Notes: generated by a model from the sequence alone, not told the origin. DNA of 64,000 bases from Terriglobia bacterium (GCA_020072565.1 JAIQGI010000024.1:23424-87423); one strand, 5' to 3'. Shown: positions 17,860 through 26,569, numbered from the stretch's first letter. A program made the numbers and translations.

Positions 17860-19152
17860 ATGAACATGTTCTCCTATGCCGAGATAGTTCTCGGCGTCAT
17901 GGTGGTGGTGTACGTCCTGGCACGGCTGTTTACGCCTTCGACCGAGCTGTCGATGCTCGCGGCTGCGATTGCGGGAGCGCTGGCCGGCGGTTTTGGAATT
18001 CCTACGCGGCACATCGCCGAGGGGGCCATCACCTATCTCGATATCAACCTGATCTTCATTACGGCCACGCTCTTCATGAGCATACTCAAGGAGTCCGGAG
18101 GTGTCGCCTTCGTGGTACGTGTCATTCTCCGGCGTTTTCACACCAACAGGCCGCTGTTACTCATACTCCTCTCGATCATCCTCCTCGTCCCGGGCGCATT
18201 GACGGGCGCCGGCAGTGTGACGGTCTTGATCGTCGGCGGCATGGTCGCGACGGTCTTGCACTATATGGGCGTTCCCAAGATCAGGACCTCGGCGATCATT
18301 TTCGTGATCGCGGGCTTGAGTGCGGCGGCTCCCCCCGTGAGCCTGTGGGCGATGCTTGCGGCAGCCGGCACCAATATGCCCTACGTCGGTTTCTTTTGGC
18401 CGTTGCTCATTCCTTGCGTGATATGCGCAATTTTGACTGTTTTCATCCTCGGCTGGAAGGGAACCAAAACGGACATCCTCAAGGCCCTCGAAGAGCTGCC
18501 TGAACCGCCCGAAAAGATGAATTGGCTGCGGGTGCTGCTGCCGTTCGCGATCTTCCTGGGGCTGATTTTCCTGTATCGCAGCCTGCCGTTCTCGACACCG
18601 GTTGTCGGACTCCCCATGATGTTCCTGCTTGCCGCGTCCGCATCGTATCTGCTTTCGCCGATAAGGCTGAATCTGTTCAAAATCTCGCGGCAGACCATCG
18701 AACAGCTGCTCCCCTTAATCGCAACCCTTACCTGCGCAGGTATCCTGGTGCAGATCATGACCTTGACAGGCGTGCGCGGGCTGCTGGCGGTGACGGCGGT
18801 GACGTTGCCGCTCGCGGTGGTGTTTGGCACGCTGTTCCTTGTGCTCCCGGTCTCGGAATCGGTCCTGATGTACGCGGCAGCGCCCGTTCTCGGGGTGCCG
18901 CTGGTACTGCTGTTCAACACTACCGGCTTGAATCCGATCGTAGCTCTGGCCGGAATGAGTATTATCTGGCCGCTCGGCGATGCTCTGCCGCCGACGGCAA
19001 TCATCGGCCGGTTGACCGTGGAGGTCGTCGGCTACAAGGACTCGTACCCGCGGTTTCTCAGGTATTGCACGGTTCCGGCCGTGATCATCATGATCATGGG
19101 GACCCTGATGGTGGTGTACAGCAGCAAGCTGGCCTTTTTGACCGGTCTGTGA
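17860..19152 (+). CDS. TRAP/DctM-like large permease
   Basis: Integral membrane protein of 430 residues with about 11-12 hydrophobic segments and no soluble domain. Repeated features such as VPGALTGAGSVTVLIVGGMV, IIFVIAGLSAAAPPVSLWAM and MSIIWPLGDALPPTAIIG show the two-fold, re-entrant-loop organisation of the ion-transporter superfamily that contains TRAP large permeases and GntP-like symporters. No classic DctQ small subunit or DctP binding protein is adjacent; instead there is a DUF6305-like protein upstream and a 55-residue membrane protein downstream. Likely role: secondary transport of an organic anion related to the polymer (glutamate or a breakdown product), inferred from position. 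No clear ribosome site; the short nine-base gap suggests coupling. Confidence 0.75.
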   Translation: MNMFSYAEIVLGVMVVVYVLARLFTPSTELSMLAAAIAGALAGGFGIPTRHIAEGAITYLDINLIFITATLFMSILKESGGVAFVVRVILRRFHTNRPLLLILLSIILLVPGALTGAGSVTVLIVGGMVATVLHYMGVPKIRTSAIIFVIAGLSAAAPPVSLWAMLAAAGTNMPYVGFFWPLLIPCVICAILTVFILGWKGTKTDILKALEELPEPPEKMNWLRVLLPFAIFLGLIFLYRSLPFSTPVVGLPMMFLLAASASYLLSPIRLNLFKISRQTIEQLLPLIATLTCAGILVQIMTLTGVRGLLAVTAVTLPLAVVFGTLFLVLPVSESVLMYAAAPVLGVPLVLLFNTTGLNPIVALAGMSIIWPLGDALPPTAIIGRLTVEVVGYKDSYPRFLRYCTVPAVIIMIMGTLMVVYSSKLAFLTGL

Positions 19153-19190
19153 CGCTCGCACCGCCTTTCTCGGATTGAGGAGACAAAGCA

Positions 19191-19358
19191 ATGTCGGGAG
19201 TTCTGACGCATCTCATCACGATCGTTTATTACGCGCTCGTGGCTTATGTGTCCGTCGTACTTCTGTATTGTCTGGTAAAGTCGAAGAGTTGGGAAAAGGA
19301 AGTGCTCTACATCGTCGTTCTGATCCCGTTCCTGCTTCGACTTTTCATGCTGAAGTGA
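19191..19358 (+). CDS. Small membrane protein (55 residues) in the pgs module
   Basis: A short gene with a good ribosome site (TGAGGAG, nine bases before ATG) that encodes two hydrophobic segments: LTHLITIVYYALVAYVSVVL and LYIVVLIPFLLRLFML, separated by the charged KSKSWEKE. It starts 38 bases after the permease and ends seven bases before the zinc hydrolase gene, in the same direction. GC3 bias fits a real gene. I do not recognise the family. By position it could be a reduced small subunit for the TRAP-type permease or a scaffold for the PgsBC complex; both are guesses. Confidence 0.7.
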   Translation: MSGVLTHLITIVYYALVAYVSVVLLYCLVKSKSWEKEVLYIVVLIPFLLRLFMLK

Positions 19359-19365
19359 GAGCCTT

Positions 19366-20523
19366 ATGAGCTACCTCCGCAAGATTGTGTTTGGCGTCAT
19401 CGGACTGGTGTTTTTCATGGCATCGGGGATCGACTTTTACCGAAGCCGGCATCTGAAAGAACCGGTCGTGCTCGGCCCGGGCGTGACTAAAGTTATGGCG
19501 CTGAGCGACTATTTCGCGGGAGTGCGCGGCACCACGAACGACTGCAATGTTTACTTCCTCGAAGGCAAGGAGCCCGGGGCTACGATCATGGTCCTGGGCG
19601 GCACCCATCCGGAGGAACCGGCGGGGAGGCTGGTCGCCTGGATTCTTGCCGAGAACGCGGCAATGGAAAAAGGAAGGCTGATCGTCGTGCTCAGCGCCAA
19701 TCGCAGTGCCACGACCGTCACCCGTATCAGCGGCGCCTATCCGCCCGATTTTACGATTCCGACCCCATGGGGAGGACAGAAGTTCCGGATGGGCGACCGC
19801 TGGTCGAACCCACTGGATCAATGGCCCGATCCCGAGGTCTTTATCCATTATCCGAGCCGGCAGAACCTGGCCTATATGGACATCCGCAACCTCAATCGGA
19901 CCTGGCCCGGACGGCCTGACGGCACGCTCACTGAAAAAACCTGCTACGCCTTCATGGAGCTGATCCGGAACGAGAAGGTGGATGTCGTAATCGACCTCCA
20001 CGAGGCGGAACTGCAGTACCCCGTCATAAGCACGATCGTGGCCCACGAAAAAGGGCTGGAGTTGGCGACCATGGCCTCCATGGTGCTCAGCGATGAAGAA
20101 GGCTTCAAGATCGGCACCGAATTTTCGCCCAAGAATCTTCACGGACTGTCTCACCGTGAGGTGGGCGATTTCTCCCAGGCGGCTTCACTGCTCGTCGAGG
20201 CCCCGGAACCCTTCCTGGATGCCACAAGGGGGAAAACGACTCGTGAACTTTTGCTGACCGGCCAGGACGAATTCATCGTCAAGGCGGGAAAGCATGGCTT
20301 GCTTTTCGAGCACATTGATGCCAAGGGTTGGCCGATCGATGTCCGCGTCGGCAGGCACACCTCAACCCTGCTCGGCGTCATGCAAAGCTGGACTGACGCC
20401 CACCCGGATCGGCCGTTGGTCTGCCTCAACCTGCCGCGTTACGCCGAGGTCATAGCCAAAGGAACCGGCTTCTACCTGCACGATCCCGCCAAGGCCGACC
20501 CCAAACGCATGGCCTTTGAGTAA
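19366..20523 (+). CDS. AstE/AspA-type (M14-like) zinc hydrolase, membrane-anchored
   Basis: A 385-residue protein with an N-terminal helix (IVFGVIGLVFFMASGI) and a succinylglutamate desuccinylase/aspartoacylase-type catalytic domain. The zinc ligands are visible: His81 and Glu84 in GGTHPEEPAG and His212 in VIDLHEAEL; the substrate-binding RNLNRTWPG (174-182) has the Asn-Arg pair of the family. It closes the pgs module, seven bases after the small membrane protein. The family cleaves amide bonds next to acidic amino acids, and M14 relatives remove C-terminal residues, so an attractive inference is trimming or releasing a gamma-glutamyl polymer outside the membrane. The true substrate is unknown. 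The ribosome site is weak (GAG). Confidence 0.85.
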   Translation: MSYLRKIVFGVIGLVFFMASGIDFYRSRHLKEPVVLGPGVTKVMALSDYFAGVRGTTNDCNVYFLEGKEPGATIMVLGGTHPEEPAGRLVAWILAENAAMEKGRLIVVLSANRSATTVTRISGAYPPDFTIPTPWGGQKFRMGDRWSNPLDQWPDPEVFIHYPSRQNLAYMDIRNLNRTWPGRPDGTLTEKTCYAFMELIRNEKVDVVIDLHEAELQYPVISTIVAHEKGLELATMASMVLSDEEGFKIGTEFSPKNLHGLSHREVGDFSQAASLLVEAPEPFLDATRGKTTRELLLTGQDEFIVKAGKHGLLFEHIDAKGWPIDVRVGRHTSTLLGVMQSWTDAHPDRPLVCLNLPRYAEVIAKGTGFYLHDPAKADPKRMAFE

Positions 20524-20828
20524 GATTTAGACCACGAAACGCACGAAGTACGCGCAAGAGTTCTCGCATCACCATTCGCAAGATCCTCCGGAAAGCTCCG
20601 TTATCTCAGAACACAGTGACCTGCGGAGACCTTCACTGTGGTAAGGGTAACCCTGCAGAAGATGTCACGTCTCTGTGATGGTGAAGAACATTCTTATTGA
20701 CAGGATTCTTTACCGGGTGACACCATATGTGCCCTTGGATAATATCAATATAAAAGCCGTATGAGAATTGGTGAATTTATGTGTGCCGCTTTCCGTCTTA
20801 TATGTTTGGCCAGTTATAGGAGGTATCA
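20524..20828. other. Intergenic stretch, GC falls sharply
   Basis: No gene seen. It begins with ACCACGAAACGCACGAAG (20531-20548), a member of a short dispersed repeat family (also at 59592 and, in a variant form, at 35215). From about 20680 base composition turns AT-rich (GATAATATCAATATAAAAG), continuing into the methyltransferase gene. A consensus TTGACA at 20697-20702 has no -10 at 16-18 bases. The AT-rich boundary probably marks the left edge of acquired DNA. Confidence 0.55.
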
Positions 20829-21395
20829 ATGGCGTATAGTGATTGGTCAAATCGAAAACCGGTTCTCAATTATATTCGTCAATCGATCGCTTCCATAAGT
20901 AAGGGGACGATTGAAATATTAGACTTGGGCATGGGAGCAGGTTGCTTTGGAAAGCTTATTAAAGAAAAAATAGATTCACATATAAAGATAACCGGAGTTG
21001 AGGTTTGGGAGCGATATCGGAACTCACGTTGGGATTTTTATAACGAGATCACCCTGAAGGATATCCGAGAGTTTATAAAAGAGGAGCAGAGAAAATTCGA
21101 TATTATTCTTTTCCTGGACGTGCTCGAACATTTTGATAAGTTCCAAGGAAGAGAAATATTGGATTTTGCAATGCGTCAGGCAAAGCAGGCCATTCTTCTC
21201 TCAACCCCAATTACTAAGTATCCGCAAGGTGCTTGTGGTGGAAATCCCTTTGAAGAACACCGTAGTACATGGACTGATGATGAGTTATTCGCCGTAGGGT
21301 TTAAGGCACTCCGCTATCGATGGGTCCCGACCTTTAAACTTCGACCTTTCTTTGCCTTGTATGGGGTATATGTTTTCGAAAGAATTCCTCAATAA
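20829..21395 (+). CDS. Class I SAM-dependent methyltransferase, AT-rich
   Basis: A 188-residue protein with the class I methyltransferase fold: motif I EILDLGMGAGCFG (29-41), the acidic end of strand 2 (VEVWERY) and DIILFLDVLEHFDK, typical of Methyltransf_11/12/23-type enzymes acting on small molecules or polysaccharide precursors. AGGAGG lies five bases before the ATG. Codon use is strongly A/T-ending (runs such as AAAGAAAAAATAGATTCAC), unlike every neighbour, and the upstream 130 bases share that composition, which points to horizontal acquisition. It stands alone between the pgs module and a dispersed repeat. The substrate is unknown. Confidence 0.85.
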   Translation: MAYSDWSNRKPVLNYIRQSIASISKGTIEILDLGMGAGCFGKLIKEKIDSHIKITGVEVWERYRNSRWDFYNEITLKDIREFIKEEQRKFDIILFLDVLEHFDKFQGREILDFAMRQAKQAILLSTPITKYPQGACGGNPFEEHRSTWTDDELFAVGFKALRYRWVPTFKLRPFFALYGVYVFERIPQ

Positions 21396-21431
21396 GGGCC
21401 GGATATCCTCCGTGACCATGTTTCCCGATTC

Positions 21432-21632
21432 CTTAACCTGAATTATTCATGACGCAGAACCGCACGCCCGTGAAAGGCAACGAAATTGGACGCGGATAAA
21501 CGCGGGCGGGAGCTTTTGCCGCGCCGCAGGACGGCTGAAGCTCCCCCACGCCGACCAAGATCGAACGGTCTCCGCGTCGGTCAGTGTTTTTCCGCGTCCA
21601 AAAATGCATTTTGGTGGCACATTAAGGAACTC
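21432..21632 (-). repeat. Dispersed TIR element, copy C (long form)
   Basis: Leftward-oriented copy of the element seen at 15171 and 56029. Its outer end TTAACCTGAATTATTCATGA (21432-21451) is the best terminal repeat in the window. The body includes GCGGGAGCTTTTGCCGCGCC, absent from copy A but shared with copy B, then CGCGTCCAAAAATGCATTTT. The inner end (GGCACATTAAGGAACTC) is diverged. It ends about 30 bases before the truncated NHL gene. Confidence 0.75.
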
Positions 21633-21661
21633 TGGGGCGCATCGTACCAGCGTCCACCACG

Positions 21662-22984
21662 ATGAGCCCGGTCTGTTGGCGACTGCTGGGGACAATACTT
21701 TTGGGAATCGGGGAAAATGGATCCACAGCGCAGTTATACTGCCCTTCTCGGGTTGCGTTCGACGGCGCCGCCAGCCTCTATATCATCGATGGCAATCATC
21801 GCATCCGCAAGGCCACGCCCGCGGGAGTGATCAGCACCGTGGCGGGAAACGGAACCATGGGCTTCAGCGGCGACGGTGGCCCCGCGACCTCCGCACAACT
21901 GTGCCTCCCTCGCGGTGTCGCGCTGGATGCCGCCGGCAATATCTACATAGCCGACACCATAAATGATCGGATCCGCAAAGTCACGCCTGCGGGAGTAATC
22001 AGCACTGCAGCGGGTGGCGGAACAGATACGAGCGGCAGCGGCCCCGCCACCTCCGCAATGCTTAGCAGCCCTCATGCTTTGACGCTCGATGCCGCCGGCA
22101 ATATCTACATAGGTGAGGTCGAAGGTGAGCGCATCCGCAAAGTCACACCTGCCGGAGTGGTCAGCACCATTGCGGGGATCTCGAGATGGGGCTTCAGCGG
22201 CGACGGCGGTCCAGCCACCTCCGCACAGTTAAACTACCCTCGGGCGGTTGCGCTGGATGCCTTCGGCAACCTCTATATCTCCGACTCACTGAATGATCGC
22301 ATCCTCAGAGTTGAGGGCGTGGCCGGCGCCCGGGCTTTTGTCCCGCAGGTCGCTGTCGGGGGCGGATACACAACCGTATTCACGTTCGGCAACACTGGTT
22401 CGGCCACGGTGTCGGGCACACTCACGCTTACGGATCAGCAAGGCAATCCGCTCACGGTCAACGGCACGGTAGAAAACCCCGGCACTGCAAGCCGGCACTT
22501 GGCAGACTCCGCGTTCCCGATAGCGATACCACCGGGGGGCGTAGGATTCATAACCACAACATCGCTTGGCATCAATGATGCAGTACGCGCAGGATGGGCG
22601 CAAATCGACAGCACCGGCGGATCACTCTACAGTGTCGCCACCTTCCAGTATGCTTCCTCGGGAGCGCTGCAAAGCACGGCCGGGGTTCTCCCTTCGCAAC
22701 CGGCACAATATGCCACAATACCCGTGGCTTACGACGTCAGCCAGGAACAGCGCGTCGGTTACGCAGCTTCAAACACCGGGGATACAACCATCACTATCAA
22801 GCTGGCGGCGGTAGATCAGAGCGGGAACGTAATTGACGATAGCACAACCATCACGCTCGCCCCCCGGCAGCAAATTGCGAAGTTTCTGGATCAGGATCTG
22901 ACTCTATCGCAGTTCAAAGGATCGATAGTGCTGCGCGGCCAGAACGGAGGAACCTTCGCAGCAATAGCCCTTGTGCAAAATTAA
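21662..22984 (+). CDS. NHL-repeat beta-propeller protein, probably 5'-truncated
   Basis: A 440-residue frame. Residues 1-220 carry about four NHL repeats (GVALDAAGNIYIADTINDRIRKV-type, given in part: DAAGNIYIADT; FSGDGGPATSAQL; VISTVAGNGT), a family abundant in Acidobacteriota extracellular proteins. Residues 230-440 form a beta-rich C-terminal domain (GGGYTTVFTFGNTGSATVSG, LDQDLTLSQFKGSIVLRG) often paired with such repeats. Full proteins usually have a signal peptide and more repeats; here there is neither, no ribosome site precedes the ATG, and the first repeat is corrupted (the bases encoding it look like a frameshifted VAGNGT/GDGG unit). A dispersed repeat lies 30 bases upstream. I regard it as a 5'-truncated gene, possibly silent. 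Confidence 0.65.
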   Translation: MSPVCWRLLGTILLGIGENGSTAQLYCPSRVAFDGAASLYIIDGNHRIRKATPAGVISTVAGNGTMGFSGDGGPATSAQLCLPRGVALDAAGNIYIADTINDRIRKVTPAGVISTAAGGGTDTSGSGPATSAMLSSPHALTLDAAGNIYIGEVEGERIRKVTPAGVVSTIAGISRWGFSGDGGPATSAQLNYPRAVALDAFGNLYISDSLNDRILRVEGVAGARAFVPQVAVGGGYTTVFTFGNTGSATVSGTLTLTDQQGNPLTVNGTVENPGTASRHLADSAFPIAIPPGGVGFITTTSLGINDAVRAGWAQIDSTGGSLYSVATFQYASSGALQSTAGVLPSQPAQYATIPVAYDVSQEQRVGYAASNTGDTTITIKLAAVDQSGNVIDDSTTITLAPRQQIAKFLDQDLTLSQFKGSIVLRGQNGGTFAAIALVQN

Positions 22985-23102
22985 AACCGGCTCACGGTAA
23001 TCCCCGTGAATGCCGCCAAAGCCCCGCAAATTCAGGACTGAAAATCCTGATACAACTCCGGGACCAGGCTGCGAAAGATGACGGGTTGTGGATTGGCATG
23101 AC

Positions 23103-23143
23103 AAAAAAGAAGGAGGATTCCCGGTGGGAGCCCTCCCTCTCTT
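23103..23143 (-). terminator. Factor-independent terminator of the TonB-dependent receptor gene
   Basis: On the minus strand, 22 bases after the receptor stop: AAGAGAGGGAGG, a 15-base loop, CCTCCTTCTT and then TTTTTT (the A-run at 23103-23108 on the plus strand). The stem has one irregularity. The NHL gene converges on it from the left. Confidence 0.65.
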
Positions 23144-23164
23144 GTCTGATCTGAAGGTTTCTTG

Positions 23165-26100
23165 CTAGAAAATGAACTTCAGGCTCATTTGCATGGTCCG
23201 GCTGCCGCCGCTGAACTGGCTGGCATCCAGGAACTGCAGCGATGACACGTTTGAATAAGTTGAGCTCAAGGCGTTGTCAAGTGACTGCTGGTATGTAGGC
23301 AGTCCAAGACTGTGTGAACGGTGGTTGAATGCATTGTAAAACTCGGCTCGGAACTGGAAGTACTTGCTTTCAGTCAGGTTGAAATTCTTGAACGCGGACA
23401 GGTTCCAGTTGTTGATACCGAGGGAGCGGATCGTGTTGCGGCCGACCCGGTTGGCGCTATCCGGGGTTCCCGGCATGGCCACGACGAAACGGGCGCTCGG
23501 ATCTATGGCCACATATCCGACCACGAGTGTTGCGTCATCCGGTTCGGCGGTGGCGACAGACGTCCTCCCCGTGACCGGATCCCGCAGTACAAAATTCACG
23601 CCGGAGCCGGTCAGACCGGTTCCGTTCGGGTTTATGAGAGCGCGGTCGCCGGCCGTGTCGAAGTCACCATTGGCATCCTGACCGGAAAGCGCCGTTATGG
23701 GCTGGCCTGATTCGGCGATGAAGCTGCCGTTGATCTGCCATCCGTCCAAGATCTTCTTGGCGAAGGCATTGGCGGCACGCGTTTTCGGCAGCTCATAGAG
23801 CCAGGAAACAGTGAACTTGTGCGGCATATCAAGTGACGACAGCCCGCGCTCATCCTTCAGGTTATTGGAGTCCATCGGACGGCGAGGGTTGACACGGCTG
23901 GTAAAGAGTTCATTCGTGGAGTCGTCGATCGTCCGGCTCCAGGTGTAGTTCGCCAATACCATCAGTCCCTTGGCAAACCGGTGATTGAGTTCGACAGAGC
24001 CCGCATGATAGACCGAGTTCCCGATCGGTGGGAATGCGGTGACCAAGCCGCCATCGAACCCTTGGGCCGTGTAACGAAGATCCTCGGCATTATAAAAATC
24101 GTTAAGGCTCGTAGCCGTCGGCGACACCGTAACCGGGATGGCTGAATTGGAGAAGTACGTAGGCAACACCAGGTTCGGGTGTTTCTCGAAGACTGAAATG
24201 GCATTCAGCCGCACTTGGATAGGCAAGCTCATCGCGCGCGTGCCCATATAACGCGTCTCCAACACCCAGTTCGGAGCAAGCTCGCGCTGGATGCTCAGAG
24301 TCCACGTCAACGTCTTCGGCGCCACTTGATCCACAATCAGGGACTGGGTTGCGGAACGGGCGGCTGCCTGCGTCGTCGGCGGAACATTGATCTGAAGCAG
24401 CCCGCCTCCTGCCAGGAATCCCCTCCCGGTTGCGCACCACGCAGGAGGATTCGCTGATCCGCAGGTGATATTAGGATTCTGCTCGGTCTGGAGCTGAGGC
24501 GGCAGCTGCAGCAGGACCAGATTCTGGAAGTTTACATCGTAAGCCACGCCGAAGCCGCCGCGGATGGAGGACTTCCCGGATTCGCCGAACAATTTTTTCA
24601 GGAAACCGCTGCCGAAAGCCGGAGCATAGGCAAATCCGACGCGCGGACTGAGGTTGTTTTTGTCGGTCTTGGGTTTGTTGAATTCGAAAACGCCGGCCAG
24701 GGAGGCGCTGGAATTCAGAGTCTGCAGGCTGGCGTCTCTTGGATTGGTCGTGTACTCGTAGCGCACGCCCAGGTTGAGGGTGAGGTTCTTGCTTGCCCTC
24801 AGGTCATCCTGTACGAACCAGTAGAACGCCTGCTGATTGCCGGCGAAGAACCCGGAGCCCGCTCCCCGAAGAGCGCCATTCAGGCCGTTCGGCACCAGGT
24901 CGTTGATGAACCGATCCAGACTCGAGTAGTCCCACTCGCCACGCGCGCGCGGCAGGAAATCGCCGGGTGAGACCCAGTTTCGATATTCAGCCCCGGCCTT
25001 GAGTTGATGGCGACCGACCGTGTAGCTGAAGTTGTTCAAAACCTGATAGGTGTTCTGAACGCCTCCTTGAGGTGAATTCCCTTCGGGGCCGATGTTCAGG
25101 CCCAAAGCGTCGATCTCAACGTTCGGGAAGTTGGCGAACTGATCGGGAACCGTCCATTTTTTGACCGAGCGCGAGTAGGACAGGCGGAAGTCATTCACCG
25201 CACGGGACGTGATTGCCCAGATGTCGGTGAGGGCCAATTTGCGGTTGTCGCCGACATAGTTGCCCGCGAATTGTGGCATCGGCAGATCGGGATTCAGGTT
25301 CGGTGAGCGGTAGCGGTCGTATAAGAACCGCCCGCGGATCTGGTGCTTACCGTAATTGGCGTCCAGGTTGGTCTGGAAATCGTTTTGATTATAAAAATCA
25401 GGAGCAAAAAACTGAACGTTCCCGATTCCAATCGTCTGCCCGTTCACGGCGACTGTCTCCGTTTGGCTCGACGCTATCGGGAACTGCTGCAGGATGCTTT
25501 TTACCTCCGGGCTCGCCGCCAGCGAGTTTAATGTGTTCATTCCCGCCGCAGTAGGGCTCAGGACCGTCACGCCGGTGGCTGCCTGCCCGCGGGTACTGTA
25601 TTCATAGGCACCGAAGAAAAAAAGCTTGTCTTTCTGGATCGGGCCGCCAAAAGTCCCGCCCAGGCGGTTGTAGTCGAAGCGCGGCTTTCCAGGAATATCT
25701 CCCGATTGAATCGCCGCCTTGGTCAGATTGTCCACCGCGTTCAAATGGCGGTTCTGTCCATAATAAAAAGCGCTGCCGTGGAACTGGTTCGTGCCTGACT
25801 TTGAGATGATGTTGAACTGCCCTGCGGTCGAGTGTCCGTATTCCGCGCTGAATTGATTGGTGATGAGATTGAACTCACCAACCGCATCCTGGATCACGGG
25901 CTGCAGCGATCCCGTGATCGAGACATCATTGTTGTCCACACCATCAATGGTGAAATTATTGTTGCGGGGGCGATTGCCGCCGATGGCTCCGCCCTCCCCG
26001 GCGACTCCTCCGGCCTGCGTCGTAGTGTTAGGCAGGGCCACCGCCAGGTTCAGCGGGCTTCCGCCCAAAACTGAATTGGGCAGATCGATTACGGCTTTCG

Positions 26101-26536
26101 CCTCGACGGTTGTGCCCACCTGGTAGCTCGTCGTCGATACCATCTCGGCCCCACCGATCACCTCGATGACGGTCGATACTGCGCCAACTTCTAAAGTCGC
26201 ATTCGATTCGATCACTTGGTTCGCAGATACCGGGATATTTTTGCGGACAAACTTTTTGAATCCCGGATGCTCCACGGTAACCGTGTAACTACCCGCCAGA
26301 ACATTGGGAAAAGAGTAAAGCCCTGCGCTGCTGCTGGCGGTTTCAAACTTCACGCCCGTAGCTTCGTTCTGCGCGACTACGGTTGCGCCCGGTATTACCC
26401 CGCCAGTCGCGTCCTTTACCACCCCCCGCAGCGTACCGCCCACGGTCTGGGCGTAAGCCGCCGCACTGATCCCGCCAACGACCAGTGCCAAAGCGAAAAG
26501 GCAAAAAAGAATTCTCAATTGGGTGCTTTGTTGCAT
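23165..26536 (-). CDS. TonB-dependent receptor, Oar-like, with carboxypeptidase-regulatory domain
   Basis: Outer-membrane receptor of 1123 residues. Signal peptide about residues 1-29 (ILFCLFALALVVGGISAAAYA), then a CarboxypepD_reg-like Ig domain (TLRGVVKDATGGVIPGATVV, 33-110), a plug region (NFTIDGVDNNDVSITGS), and a 22-strand-type barrel ending in aromatic MSLKFIF, as expected for BAM insertion. Such Oar-like proteins are greatly expanded in Acidobacteriota and are thought to import oligosaccharides or peptides with TonB energy. The ATG at 26536 is preceded by AGGAGG at only three bases; an in-frame GTG eleven codons upstream is possible. It stands alone with a terminator downstream. The ligand is unknown; proximity to glycosidases is not close enough to assign one. 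Confidence 0.93.
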   Translation of the reverse strand: MQQSTQLRILFCLFALALVVGGISAAAYAQTVGGTLRGVVKDATGGVIPGATVVAQNEATGVKFETASSSAGLYSFPNVLAGSYTVTVEHPGFKKFVRKNIPVSANQVIESNATLEVGAVSTVIEVIGGAEMVSTTSYQVGTTVEAKAVIDLPNSVLGGSPLNLAVALPNTTTQAGGVAGEGGAIGGNRPRNNNFTIDGVDNNDVSITGSLQPVIQDAVGEFNLITNQFSAEYGHSTAGQFNIISKSGTNQFHGSAFYYGQNRHLNAVDNLTKAAIQSGDIPGKPRFDYNRLGGTFGGPIQKDKLFFFGAYEYSTRGQAATGVTVLSPTAAGMNTLNSLAASPEVKSILQQFPIASSQTETVAVNGQTIGIGNVQFFAPDFYNQNDFQTNLDANYGKHQIRGRFLYDRYRSPNLNPDLPMPQFAGNYVGDNRKLALTDIWAITSRAVNDFRLSYSRSVKKWTVPDQFANFPNVEIDALGLNIGPEGNSPQGGVQNTYQVLNNFSYTVGRHQLKAGAEYRNWVSPGDFLPRARGEWDYSSLDRFINDLVPNGLNGALRGAGSGFFAGNQQAFYWFVQDDLRASKNLTLNLGVRYEYTTNPRDASLQTLNSSASLAGVFEFNKPKTDKNNLSPRVGFAYAPAFGSGFLKKLFGESGKSSIRGGFGVAYDVNFQNLVLLQLPPQLQTEQNPNITCGSANPPAWCATGRGFLAGGGLLQINVPPTTQAAARSATQSLIVDQVAPKTLTWTLSIQRELAPNWVLETRYMGTRAMSLPIQVRLNAISVFEKHPNLVLPTYFSNSAIPVTVSPTATSLNDFYNAEDLRYTAQGFDGGLVTAFPPIGNSVYHAGSVELNHRFAKGLMVLANYTWSRTIDDSTNELFTSRVNPRRPMDSNNLKDERGLSSLDMPHKFTVSWLYELPKTRAANAFAKKILDGWQINGSFIAESGQPITALSGQDANGDFDTAGDRALINPNGTGLTGSGVNFVLRDPVTGRTSVATAEPDDATLVVGYVAIDPSARFVVAMPGTPDSANRVGRNTIRSLGINNWNLSAFKNFNLTESKYFQFRAEFYNAFNHRSHSLGLPTYQQSLDNALSSTYSNVSSLQFLDASQFSGGSRTMQMSLKFIF

Positions 26537-26569
26537 ATGCCTCCTAGTTAGCACAATACCTCTATTCAC

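Noticed and set aside
20697..20725. TTGACA as a promoter for the methyltransferase gene
   Set aside because: No acceptable -10 at 16-18 bases.
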